Origin: Anisus vortex
Lineage: Eukaryota > Mollusca > Gastropoda > Planorbidae
Direction of reading: 5' to 3'
Assembly: GCA_949126835.1 (NCBI GenBank)
Contig: OX421500.1
Coordinates: 17,552,181 to 17,616,180 of the forward strand
DNA: 64,000 bases
The notes beneath the pieces were generated by a model. That model saw nothing but the letters and a program-made list of their open reading frames with translations. It was not told the origin of the DNA and made no database searches. The translations under genes and the position numbers were made by a program. The stretch's first letter is position 1, and each line of letters starts with the position of its first letter. This document shows positions 53,799-64,000 of this stretch, piece after piece.

Positions 53799-54513
53799 GT
53801 AAATATATTTGTTTACTTTTACTTGTGTAAATTTACAACATTTTTTTTAAACATCTTCATCCTTTTCTAAAGGACAAATAAATAATACTTTATTATAGGC
53901 AAATTATAAAAGAAATCAAGATCACACACAGAGCAGCCATTGTAGGCAATGCTAGTTTATATATTGTACTTTGTGTACACTAATTCTGTGTTGCGTCTAC
54001 ACACGTTTCTAGCAGCATCTTCTAGCTATACATGTATTTCGTTTTTTAAACCATAATACTTTATTCTGCTGCTATCATGTAGTCAATATTTTCTTTTTGT
54101 TCAGACAATAAACAGTTATTGGGTTATGGTAGATTTAACATGCAATAATACATATTTGAAATTCTTAGTTTAGTCTTATTTTTAATAAGAAAGCAATTCT
54201 ACTAATTTAATTTTGTGTGGGTGTTAATGTCCGAGAAGACACTTATTCTTTGCCAGGGTAGTAATATACGCACAAAGCTGCACGGCTAGTCTATATCATA
54301 CTAATGATAAAAAGTATGTAATTACTTCATTTGGGTGACAAAATACCAACATTCATTACGGCGATAGACCAACAAATCTATATAATCTTAATACATGTAA
54401 TTACTTCATTTGGGTGAATTCATTTCTTGTTGTTCTTGACTTGTATTGTAGCTTCACACAAATTTATATAGAGTGCATTGATTTGTGTGCAGTACAATAT
54501 GTATTAATATAGG

Positions 54514-54515
<2 letters not shown>
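53799..54515 (+). other. Intron 19, first part
   Basis: AT-rich. A 29-base phrase TGTAATTACTTCATTTGGGTGA recurs at 54317 and 54397, an 80-bp spaced short direct repeat. No S5 exon seen. Confidence 0.35.

Positions 54516-54583
<68 letters not shown>
54516..54583. repeat. (TA)n tract flanking foldback copy 2
   Basis: 68 bp of TA repeat that abuts the element's outer left end ACTAGTGGTTATGCC. Confidence 0.95.
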
Positions 54584-54584
<1 letters not shown>

Positions 54585-54586
54585 TA

Positions 54587-55453
54587 GTGGTTATGCCCGT
54601 CAAAACGACGGAGAAAAGAATGACAACTATGTGTTTTGTTAAGAGAGAGAGACAAAATACAACATAACAATACAAACCAGAGTGATAACGTTTCTTTTCG
54701 GTATTTAGTTTTTGTTCTTTTTAATAGTTTCTGGTGGACCTAACCCAGGCATATTCATAAGAATTGTCGCTGTCAAGCTTCTGGCCTAAAAGACTGGCGT
54801 AGTGTGTAAACCGACGATACATTCCCATTAAGAATACACCGGCGGGCGAACGCATGGGAGACAGCCCCCGCAGCATGTCCAAGATACATTACACTGCCAA
54901 GAGGCCACTGGTCTCGATGGGAAGGAAACAATTGACGCTGCAATCCCGTCTCAAGAAACACCCGATGCCTGGATGCATGTACCTATAGCTTTGGATTTGT
55001 GCTAATGGGTGACAGTGCAGGTTTACTGGTGAGCGACCACGATAATAATCTTTAGAGAAACTGCAGTGAGCGATCGCTGGGATGCGGAAACCTTATCTCT
55101 TACACGGACGCTAAGCCTTCGGCGTGTCGTAGGGTGGCTGGAACCCGGACAGAGATTGATCAATCCAAAGCGTTATGCCCTGGGGTGGCTGGGGCCCGGA
55201 CAGAGATTGCTCAAACCTAGAAAGTTACAACCTGGGGTGGCTGGAGCCCGGACAGAAATTGCTCAAAGCTAAGCGTTACGCCCTGGACACAAGAGCCGAA
55301 AGACTCGTCTGGATTTTTTAAGAGACTTTTTAATTCGATATTAATATGTAGCGAACAGTTGTGTTGACTTTAGTTGTTATTAAAAATATTTAATTAACAA
55401 TAATATATATATAAATAAATCTATATAATTACATTGAGTTTGTTTATATGGTT

Positions 55454-55498
<45 letters not shown>

Positions 55499-56922
55499 TT
55501 TATATATATATATATATATATATGATTGTCCTCTATAGACTCCTAAGCCGTTTGACGACTAATCAAGACAAAAGTTAAACGTATAAATTGAAAACGTCAA
55601 ACAAAATAAATTTTTATTTTATGACTTATAATCATGAATGTGTTGATTTTATAAATCAAAAAAAGTATATCCAGCTATTAAAATACATAAAACCTTACGA
55701 AACAAATAGCCATTTCCGTTCATTAACTATGTTGAACGCGAGATTCTCTATGTTTAACGCGAGGGCCTTATCGGATTTTCCCAATTCTTTTTTTTTTTCA
55801 AAAGTTACGCACCGCAATTTGGCTTGGAGAGTTTGAATGGTGTAGGTTACTTTAAAAAAAATACCATCGTATGACGTTATGCCTATCAAATCATTTTTTT
55901 TTCATTATATAAGTTTGTATTATCTTTAAAGTAATAGTAACCACATGTTTCGATTATTTAATAGATTTACGTCGCTATTGAGAATATCCTTTAATAGGCG
56001 ACTTTCTACACTCTATAAATTAAATTATACTAATTATAAAGAACAATTGACAAGTTATAAATGATTACTTAAAAAAACACAAACCTGACAGCAATTTTTT
56101 TATGCATGTGCCAGGGCTACCGGACACAATATAAAAAAAAAACAACTAAATACCGAAAGAAACATTATCAATACTGTTTTACTAATACAATAAGCAAGAA
56201 CAAAAATGAAATACCGAAAAAAATCGTTATCTTTTTTTTTATTGTTTTTATTGCATATTTTTTTCTAATTTTGTTTTTATTTTTTACCTTTTTTATTGTT
56301 TTGTATTTGTGTTTTTTGTTCTTTTAGATAGTATATTATTGTTAAGTTAATATTTTTGTAACAAGTCAAGTCGACACAACTGTTCGCTACATTTTAATAT
56401 ATAATTAAAATTATCTTTACAAAACCCGGACGAGCCTTTCGGCTCTTGTGTCCAGGGCGTAACGCTTAGGATTGAGCAATCTCTGTCCGGCTCAGTGTAA
56501 CTAGGAAGGTTTCCGAAGCCCAGCGATCATTTACTACGGTTCCCCTAAGGATTATTATCGTGGTCACTAACCAGTAAACCTGCACTGTCAGCCAGTAGCA
56601 CAAATTCTATACTAAAGGTACATGCATCCAGGCACCGGGTGTTTCTCGAGACGGGATTAGAGCGTCCATTGTGTCCTTCCCACCGAGACCATTGGCCTCT
56701 CGGCAGTATAATGGATCTCGGACCCGCTGCGGAGGCTGTCCCCCACGCCGATGTATTCTTAATGGGAATGTATCTGCGGGTTACACACTACGCCAGTCAA
56801 AAACAAAAACTAAAGACCGAAAGGAAACGTTATCAATCCAGTTTTTATTGTAGTATTGTCTTTTTTGTTACTAAAACACATTATAGTCATTCTTTTCTCC
56901 GTCATTTTGACGAGCATAACCA
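54587..56922. mobile_element. Long inverted-repeat (foldback) element, copy 2
   Basis: Same outer ends as the copy at 5710 (left GTGGTTATGCCCGTCAAAACGACGG; right CCGTCATTTTGACGAGCATAACCAG), with (TA)n tracts on both sides (54516-54583 and 56924-56970) and at the centre (about 55455-55523, interrupted by GAGAGAGAGAGA). The left arm ends at about 55410 and lacks the inner AT-rich part; the right arm (about 55525-56922) keeps it. The left arm has a threefold tandem of a 51-52 bp piece of the GC block. No transposase. Confidence 0.8.
55133..55287 (+). repeat. Threefold tandem duplication of a 51-52 bp unit inside foldback copy 2
   Basis: Units start with GGTGGCTGG at 55133, 55184 and 55236, each followed by ACCCGGACAGAGATTG-type sequence and ending GTTACGCCCTGG or a variant. 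Other arms have one unit. The units differ at several positions, so the duplication is not very recent. Confidence 0.8.
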
Positions 56923-56923
56923 G

Positions 56924-56926
56924 TAG

Positions 56927-56970
<44 letters not shown>
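56924..56970. repeat. (TA)n tract at the right end of foldback copy 2
   Basis: TA repeat with one TACA interruption, continuing directly from the element end. Confidence 0.9.
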
Positions 56971-56971
<1 letters not shown>

Positions 56972-58469
56972 TATACTATAATACGAGTTAACATTGTATG
57001 AATCCTATACTATAATACGAGCAAAAGTTGTATGTATGTATTGTTACGAAACGTAAATCCCCTACATTTTATTGTTAATAAACCAACTAAATCATTTAAG
57101 CGAATTGCGTTTAAACGATATAAAATATTTCTAAGCTCAAGGTTTCCCCCGGGTTTTTCCTAACCTAATTAGAGCATTGTTGTTTTTTTATTAACCTCGA
57201 TAAAACATGAACTGCCCATGCACATACAGCGTGTCAGGGCCGTCCGGTCTCTCCTTATTTTGTCAGAGCATTATTGCTTGTACTTAATAAAAGACAATCT
57301 GATCACGCAGTCAACACTCGAGCTCGATTGAAATACTCGTGTAACTAAGCTGGCTGGATTTTCCAACCATTGACCCATAATATATTTCTACGCGATTCGG
57401 ACTTTTTAGTTTAGTTCTTGGCGTGCAGTCGATCTAATAACATCTAAGATTCTAAGTCTCTGAGTCTCGTTCCTACTTGATTTGTATCATGTAAGATTTA
57501 TTATTCTACTATTAACTACAATGCTATATGTTTATTGAGGATATTCATTACTAATTGGAATATGTGTATTTCTTTATGGTGTATATAATATTATTTGGAT
57601 TCCTACTGGATTGATTTTGTAAATTAAACCAAATTTATCGTTGCTTTCTACACAACTTGGTTAACGTCAATATATCAAAGTTATATACATGTGTGTATGT
57701 GTAGTATTTATACAACTATTTTAATAATATACACTACGACTCAACATCGAGGTTCTTGCTGTATACTATGAGCCACAAAAATAATTATACAATGAAGTAA
57801 AATCAACTGAAAACTCTAAAACTACGTTATGTGAATTGCCAGGGGATTATTAGAACCAGGAATACTCTAGACTACTATAAACAAATTTCAGAATGAGATA
57901 ATAAGATCTTCATTAAATACAATGATACTCACACTAACAATAACAACACTATAACTATTATTTTCATAAACTGAATGGGGGCTCTAGCCGTAATAACATT
58001 ATAAATTATAATTATACTTGTGTGATACAAATGGAAGGTCTCATCCATGATTTATTATGGTGAATAAATTGCCTTGTAATAGTATATATATATATATATA
58101 TATTTTTATGTGGAAATTGTCTTCAAAAGCGCTCTAACGATTATCTTCATGTTTTAATGCACGACTTGTTTCACCTAAAAAAAATCTACAGCTTTTTGGC
58201 CCCACAAATAAAAATCGGAAATGAACGTTAGACAAAAATACCCATTAGATTTATCGTAGATAATTGATTTTGGCCGTGAAAACATGCCATTGCTCGACCC
58301 ACGTGTAGTGCGGTGTTCAAGAGCGGTGTTTTGTTGCGTCGCAATTATGACGTTTCGGGAATACCCGTAGGCTTACTACAGCAGAAAGAAGTTTAATTTC
58401 TTGTTTAGACTACTGTTGCGCACCGATGATAGCTAAAATTTAAAGCAAGACCAAGTGTAATTTTTGTAA
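56971..58469 (+). other. Unassigned DNA with an LTR-like segment
   Basis: 57040 reads TGTTACGAAACGTAAATCCCC, similar in form to the LTR start at 23816, and a TTAATAAAAGACAATC signal follows at 57287. The end of the segment could not be placed. A (TA)n tract lies at 58083-58101. Confidence 0.3.
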
Positions 58470-58560
58470 TGCAGGGGTGTGCAAACTACAGTCAGTGGGT
58501 AAAACGCAGGCTGACAAATAATAGTATGTGGCCCTCGAGGCTTATTTAGATTATAACGTC
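58470..58560 (+). repeat. hAT-type terminal fragment
   Basis: TGCAGGGGTGTGCAAACTAC followed by GTGGCCCTCGAGGC, the style of hAT non-autonomous ends. The partner end was not found. Confidence 0.4.
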
Positions 58561-58756
58561 TTCAATATATTTTAAATTATTACGTCTTCAATATATATTT
58601 AGATTAAATTAAAAAAAAAGAAAAACAAATAAAATATTTACGTATTAATTAATAGTCAGATAAAAGTCTGCCGTTTAAATAATAACAGAATTAGATGAAG
58701 TTTCACCAAACAACTAAAGGTCTAATTTTAATGTTCTTTTATCTATCATTGTTGCG

Positions 58757-58944
58757 GTATACACTACGCCGTATATAGTATGCACTGTAGCAGTATACAC
58801 TACGCCGTATATAGTGTGCACTGTAGCGGTATACACAACGCCTTATATAGTGTGCACTCTAGCAGTATAGACTACACTGTAAAAAGTATACAATGTAGCA
58901 GCATACTCTACACTGTAAATAGTATACACTGTATCAGTATCCAC
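58757..58944 (+). repeat. 36-bp tandem repeat, 5.2 units
   Basis: Units begin GTATACACTACGCCGTATAT and end GCACTGTAGCA. They start at 58757, 58793, 58829, 58865 and 58901, with a partial at 58937. Later units are increasingly diverged. Each unit has an internal half-repeat (GTATACACT / GTATGCACT). The 36-bp period leaves one frame open (58780-58968), which I regard as a by-product. Confidence 0.9.
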
Positions 58945-60269
58945 TTTTTTAAAATTCAATACACATGATTACGAATAAAAAATGTTTCATAAAAAATATG
59001 TATGATTTGCTTATATAGCCCTACCAAAGAAAGATATATTAGAATATGTAAACATTGTCAATTCAAAATCTAGTAAACTAGGAAAGAAGTATTCAATTTA
59101 TTCTTATTTTTTTTATATTCCTTATAACAATAGTCAGAAGTGTAATATACTGTTAGTTTTATTGAGGGGGATGGAAAATAAACAAATCATCTAGCGTAGC
59201 CTATATTATAATCTTTTCATTTGCAGTCTTTTTAATGAATAACATAATTTCACCTTTAATTATTTAGTATTTATTTTGTGTAATGCTCAAAATTTAAACA
59301 ATTTTAAAAATGTTTATTATACCATTGTTTTCATTAATCGATATTATATTTTGCTGCGATCGTTTATTTTAAATAGTATCACACATGGAAGATATTAGAT
59401 AAGGTTTACACCAAACTATATATTTTTACTTTTTTGTCAAACAATGATTGGAATAATACATTGAAAACATTGAAAATAATAAATAAATAATTTTTTTTAT
59501 AAGATATTTTTTACAAGTGATTTACAAACTATACTTATGATTTTAGATATGTGCCCAAGTAAGAAATATTAGACTATGTTAAGAAGTCAATATGAAATCT
59601 GGTAAACTAGTAAAAATGTATTACATTTATTCGTAGACCTTTTTAATTTATATCAAACACACTTGCCGGTCGTAACTCATTGTTAGCTTGAATGGGGTGT
59701 GGAAGGGAGTTAACAAAATTGACATAATTTTATAAGAATCGTCACTAGAAAGTTTGACAGTTGTTAAAGTAGGGGGAGGGGTAAAAGAACTAAAAATTGT
59801 AACGTAATTTTAAACGATATTTTAAATTTAAACTTTTCATTTTCACTCTTTTAAATACACTACATAATGACATAAATTAGATATACTTATGTTGGATTTA
59901 AAACTGACAACTCTAGCCTACATGTTTTTTTTAGGGTTTGATATGAGATTAAGCTGTTTTATTTATTTATTTTTAATATGGAGGGGGAGGGTTTTCGGGC
60001 AAAAACTAGATATTACACTGCACATAAAAAATATGCTTCGAATGTTAGAATTTAACGCCTGTGTTATTCATAGTAGTAAATAAAAAGACAAATACAATTT
60101 ATTGGTCTGTTAAACACGTATTTGTATAATTTATGCACTGTTTAACATATACATTATGTTAAGGTACAAGCGCCTGCTCTTTATTACCGATCGAATGATC
60201 GGTCACCTAGTACTATATATATATATCATCATTAATACTATGACTGTTGTGGTCGTTGTGGTGAGCGAA
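58945..60269 (+). other. Unassigned AT-rich DNA
   Basis: 59010-59170 and 59540-59700 share an AAGAAATATTAGA-TATGTTAA...TCTAGTAAACTAG...TTTATTC segment, a diverged direct repeat of about 150 bp with a 530-bp offset. No gene seen. Confidence 0.4.
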
Positions 60270-61345
60270 TGGACACCCCTGCAATCTTTAGCCACGTTTG
60301 CCTATCTTGAGCGGTTGTCAAATGTTGAGTCAACTGCAGCCCTGTACAATACCTTACATTGTCGAACCAGCATCTCCGCTAACGACCTCTCCGACGTCCA
60401 CCTACTGCCGTGCCCTGGAGGATTGTTTATCACAAGGCTATTATGCCGCAACTCATGACCAAACCATGTCAGTTTGCGCCGTTTATTGTTGTCATAATAC
60501 TTTTTACGAGGCACTGCAATAGGAGATATTATCTCCCACACGTAAGCATTCGTCCTGTGTTCTACGTAGGAGAATTGAAGTATTGTTCTTATGCATTTAT
60601 TTTCAAAAGCCTGCAACTTGTTTTCAGTTGCTGATATTCTTCTAGTTCAGTTCTTTTGTTTTGTAATCCTAATATATTCAGTTGTAGAATATTTATTTTG
60701 GAGTTTCCAGTCGCTGACTTATCACAGGCAGCCCTGGAAGAAACTGCCATGCGCAGACCTTTTACGAGGCGACGTCTGTGCTCGTATGTCTTTTGTTTTT
60801 TTTTCTTAGATTTCTCTGGCATTGTTATTCTGGATTTTTATTGTGGCTTTTTTTCCAACCCCGCATTTCGAGGGAGTTTTCATTTCTTCGCCCAGCACCT
60901 TCAAGCGTCACTCCGGGGTCGGGTCTCACTGAGTTAGGGTTTCTGTGGGTTGAGGTGGGGTTGGCCTGGTCCATTCTCCGCCATCCAGAGAACTCCATAA
61001 TAGTTGGAACACTCAGTTTTTTTTTTTTTTTGTATTTTGATTTTGGGTAAGCTCTGTGGAATCGTCACATCCTCGAACCAGACCCCTTCACGACATTACA
61101 CATCGTCACTGTGCCAGTCACACCGAAGCCTTCCAGCAGGAGGCGCGCAAAGACTTCTGTCCATGGTAGTGCAATCAGGAACTCTGTCAAACAGCCACTA
61201 GGGGGTATGAGTTTAACGTTCCGGGATTATTCCCAATGCACAACCCACTATTAGTCGCCTTTTACGACATGCAAGTGAGACTAAGCATTGGGGTTATTCT
61301 TTCATCTGATCATTTCCAGGACCCCGATACCCACACGGGGGAAGT
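60270..61345 (-). pseudogene. LINE with 5' UTR and endonuclease start joined to RT C-terminus by internal deletion
   Basis: On the minus strand from 61345: a 5' UTR-like part (CCCCCGTGTGGGTATCGGGG; GTCGTAAAAGGCGACTAATAG), then near 60700 a coding part with NILQLNILGLQNKRTELEEY, the start of an AP-type LINE endonuclease. Within about 100 bases the frame 60302-60616 gives MQAFENKCIRTILQFSYVEH, KRRKLTWFGHELRHNSL and WTSERSLAEML, the far C-terminus of a LINE ORF2. The rest of the endonuclease and the RT are missing. Frames are broken. Confidence 0.65.
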
Positions 61346-61374
61346 TGCTGAGATACATATATTGTTATAACTGT

Positions 61375-61571
61375 GGACCACTTCCTGCTTGAGTGCCCTG
61401 GGCTAACCGACCTCAGACGCTTACTTGCTCCCCCCTCCACCTACCTTTACCAACACACTATATAGCAGTATCGAACAACTGAAAAAGACATGTAAATATG
61501 TTTGTCTCGCATTGACTGCAAAAGAGCAAACAGCTCTGCAGACTGGCTAATAGAAGAAGAAGAAGAAGAAT
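61375..61571 (+). repeat. LINE 3' end with (GAA)n tail
   Basis: Begins with coding relic VDHFLLECPGLTDLRRLL (RNase H C-terminal region), continues through GACTGCAAAAGAGCAAACAGC and TCTGCAGACTGGCTAATAG, and ends AGAAGAAGAAGAAGAA. Same family as 24530-25142 and 32556-32605, here on the + strand and adjacent to a different, oppositely oriented LINE. Confidence 0.7.
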
Positions 61572-61779
61572 ATTGTTATAACCACGATCATGTGGCCTTC
61601 TGAGCATGCACAATATGCGCTTGTCGACATCTATAATTGTGTTTTATGTATATTAATTCATCCACGCATCACCTCTTTTGTAGGTTCTTGATTCCTTGCA
61701 GTTTTTGTTTATGGTTTAATGGACATGTTTAATTCATCTGGCTGGTATTATATTTTAATAATACATGTAAATAACACAA

Positions 61780-62095
61780 CTGTTGGTGATTGAGCAATAA
61801 TAACATATCCTCAGTGTAATTTGTGAATATACAAGCTAAGTCTTTATTTATTTGTAAATTATTTGTATATAGAACCAGGCGACTATAATAATTACATATA
61901 TTTACACTGAAGCCGCGAAGCAGTAAAACTTAAGATTCGTCACCCAACACTCCCTTTTATACTGATGCTCGATGTTGTTTTGAGGAAGATCCGTTCCATT
62001 AGGACACCAGGGGAGGTATGAGTTATGGCAATGGCTTTCTCTCTCTTTTCTCTGTTTGGTAAATTAAGTTTACCTAGACTAAACCCCCTTATCAA
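61780..62095 (-). repeat. LTR-like fragment with a TATA box
   Basis: On the minus strand: GTATAAAAGGGAGTGTTGGG (TATA box, about 61958), then about 110 bp later AAATAAATAAAGACTTAGC (polyadenylation-type signal). The arrangement is that of an LTR U3-R. No ends or internal region identified. Confidence 0.35.
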
Positions 62096-63714
62096 TGGGG
62101 CAATCTGATTCTAATAAGTACAGTCGAATTCCAAGAATACGATCAGTAGTTAGCGAAAATCATATTCATATTAGTAGTCCTCAAATTCGTCTCCACCTAG
62201 AAAACAACAATTGAATTTCTTGTACAGAAGTGGAGATGTAAAGTATTGTAGTCGTAGTTAGTGGCAAGCGATATATCAACACAAACACAAGTGGGCGTTT
62301 CTTACGCACAGTTGGAGTGTTGCAAAAAGAGGAATAACTAAATCACATATGGGGACATTAAATATTCAACCTTAACATTTAATAAAATTTATTACGAAAC
62401 CACCTTGCAAACCAGTGATAAATTTATTGTCGTGCTTGTAGCGTTAACTATAAATAAAACAATTTTTGTTAGCTTATGTATTGATTTAATTGTCGAAAAA
62501 TCTAGAGTTTCACCATAGCCATTCAACCATTTTTGTTCAACCAGAGACATCTAATATATTTCCGAGTCCTTTTGCTCAATGGATAATAAGGAGAATATAT
62601 TTATGGCACAACCATTATAAATGGGCATTAATTATACCTTTAACGTATACCTAAATAAACAAATATATTATTAACTGACGAACTGAATATGGATTGATTG
62701 TGTATAAAACACTAACTAATTAATTACTAAAAATACATTATTTGAATTGATTCCAGTAATTGAACTTTACATTAATCATTGTTGTATGTTCAAATTAGAG
62801 ATTGGAATCGAACACGCATTTGGATGTTCGGGTTCAGTTCGGTTCGAATTAAAGTTCCGGGTCTCGTTCAGTTTGACAACTACTAAACTCTCACATGGTA
62901 TGGGTTTTAATAAAACGTTTTTCTTGAATAACAAAATCAAAATGTTATTTGCTAAAAAGAAGATTTTCTTTTCAACAATCGTAGAATAGTAGCCCAATAT
63001 TGGATTTTCACCCTGATGTGGAATTAAATTTTCAAAACTCTGAAGCCTAGGCTTGATATAACTACGTTGTAAATAAAACCACAACAAAAAGTAATATTTT
63101 TTCCTATGAAATACATATAGTATATTTCTGGTGTAAGCAGTTAGCAAATAGGTTAAGTAGCCCATTCGTAATTAGGCTTAAGTCGCAGTGTTTCGTGGAC
63201 ATACATTATGTTTAATATATTATGTCATAAAATAACATATTATTATGTGCAATTTTCAAAACATCACAATCATTTGTAATTTAATTGTAATGAATTTTGT
63301 ATTCAATGCTAAAATTATAAGTGCGTCTCTTACAATATTTATGTATAAATATTATGCGGCTCTCAGAGAACTATGCATGCCCTCCCCTTACATGATGGGG
63401 ACATGATGGAATACAATTATTCTTTTTCATGTCTATTTTACACCCAAAAGATAACTAAATTGTTTCCATAAATCTTCATATTGAAACCCTGATAATAGTC
63501 CTTATTAGTCAATTCACGGAAAAAACAAGATTTAATTTAAGTCTTTGAGAGATTTTCAATAGCTATTGTGATATATTTCATAACATGCCTTATGCTTTAT
63601 TTTTAAATAGTTACGTTAAGCTAACTTTCGACAATCGACATCTTCAATTTATAAGTTATTATAATTCTAGGGAGAATTGTAGTTAATAATATTTATCCTC
63701 TATTAATACACCTA
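62096..63714 (+). other. Unassigned AT-rich DNA
   Basis: No pore or S6 exon of the channel, and no repeat boundary, could be identified. Confidence 0.35.
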
Positions 63715-64000
63715 CTCCTTTCTGCCCTGGGTACAAACTCAGGATTTGTAATCTGACATTCCTTCAATAAACTTCAATAAATAGATATTGCATTGTAAAC
63801 AATGCAACAGTAATTAGTTAACAGCAACACGGGTGTAAATAGTTCAATCGAGAGAATTTTTAATTCAAGAATAAATCCAGTTCTAGCAATAGTATATGTA
63901 CAATAGAATTATATACAGCAACAGTAGAGTAAGGCCAACACAATCGTCATCTAACTAGTTTAGGAGAACGGCTCAAAAAACGCTAGAAGCCTGCTCGTTT
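63715..64000 (+). mobile_element. LTR fragment of the same family as 23816, cut by window end
   Basis: Shares TGGGTACAAACTCAGGATTTG, ATTGTAAACAATGCAACAGTA-type and GTGTAAATAGTTCAATCGAGA segments with 23940-24090, then ACAGCAACAGTAGAG...CCAACACAATCGTCA. Same orientation as the solo LTR. More divergent than the pair 10672/23816. Confidence 0.6.

Noticed and set aside
54454..54675. ORFs of alternating Ile-Tyr on both strands
   Set aside because: Direct translation of the (TA)n tract next to the foldback element.
58757..58944. CRISPR-like array
   Set aside because: Units are contiguous with no unique spacers, in a eukaryotic sequence; an ordinary minisatellite.
59889..60083. Hydrophobic ORF considered as S5/pore exon
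   Set aside because: No pore or S6 motif, poor splice sites and composition typical of T-rich noise.
61967..62016. Possible channel exon (LDVVLRKIRSIRTPGE before GTATGA)
   Set aside because: No acceptor AG at its start, no TRPM similarity, and it lies in an LTR-like segment with a TATA box.

Overview
This is an AT-rich animal nuclear sequence with GT-AG introns, no operons and many decayed transposable elements. The repeat content suggests a mollusc, most likely a gastropod: tRNA-headed SINEs with a body starting CTGAGTCTGCCCAGCTCTGA, RTE- and RNase-H-type LINEs, Ty3/gypsy-like elements, long (TA)n tracts, and a divergent TRPM-type channel. The species assignment is inference.

The only host gene I can assemble with confidence is a TRPM-like ion channel on the + strand. 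Nineteen coding exons between 11497 and 53798 join, with consistent splice phase at every junction, into 636 codons with no internal stop. They run from an initiator ATG with an in-frame stop just upstream, through a TRPM-homology cytosolic region, to transmembrane segments S1-S4. The S5/pore/S6/TRP-helix exons are not found and probably lie beyond base 64000. The N-terminus has no recognisable TRPM SLOG domain and is only about 520 residues before S1. The introns range from about 110 bp to about 15.8 kb, and transposons account for much of the length of the largest ones.

Layout. 1-5709: mostly unassigned AT-rich DNA with a SINE (about 3570-3772) and one weak ORF. 5710-9470: a 3.8-kb element made of two long inverted arms around a (TA)n centre. 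9471-11465: unassigned DNA plus an LTR fragment. 11466-16634: channel exons 1-4. 16938-23476: an intact-ended, very young Ty3/gypsy-type LTR retrotransposon on the - strand with 452-bp LTRs and a GCTGG target-site duplication. It carries tandem protease-like domains but has lost the integrase core and reverse transcriptase. 23482-26985: truncated SINE, 671-bp solo LTR, LINE RNase H fragment, then a decayed LINE reverse transcriptase. 32415-32536: exon 5. 32634-35320: a dead piggyBac transposon. 35390-37320: decayed retrotransposon pieces and a hAT end. 38211-42044: exons 6-13, including a 17-nt microexon. 42576-49620: a second, older LTR retrotransposon that keeps the whole pol region in the order protease-integrase-RT-RNase H, the Gmr1-like order. 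49725-53798: exons 14-19. 54587-56922: a second copy of the long inverted-repeat element, again set in (TA)n. 56971-64000: minisatellite, LINE pieces and LTR-like fragments.

No operon-like or other multi-gene system is visible. The biology here is one channel gene and the mobile elements that have expanded its introns. The LTR retrotransposon family (copia-like pol order in a gypsy-type element, doubled protease domain, very young deletion derivative) and the foldback family nested in (TA)n are the most unusual items.
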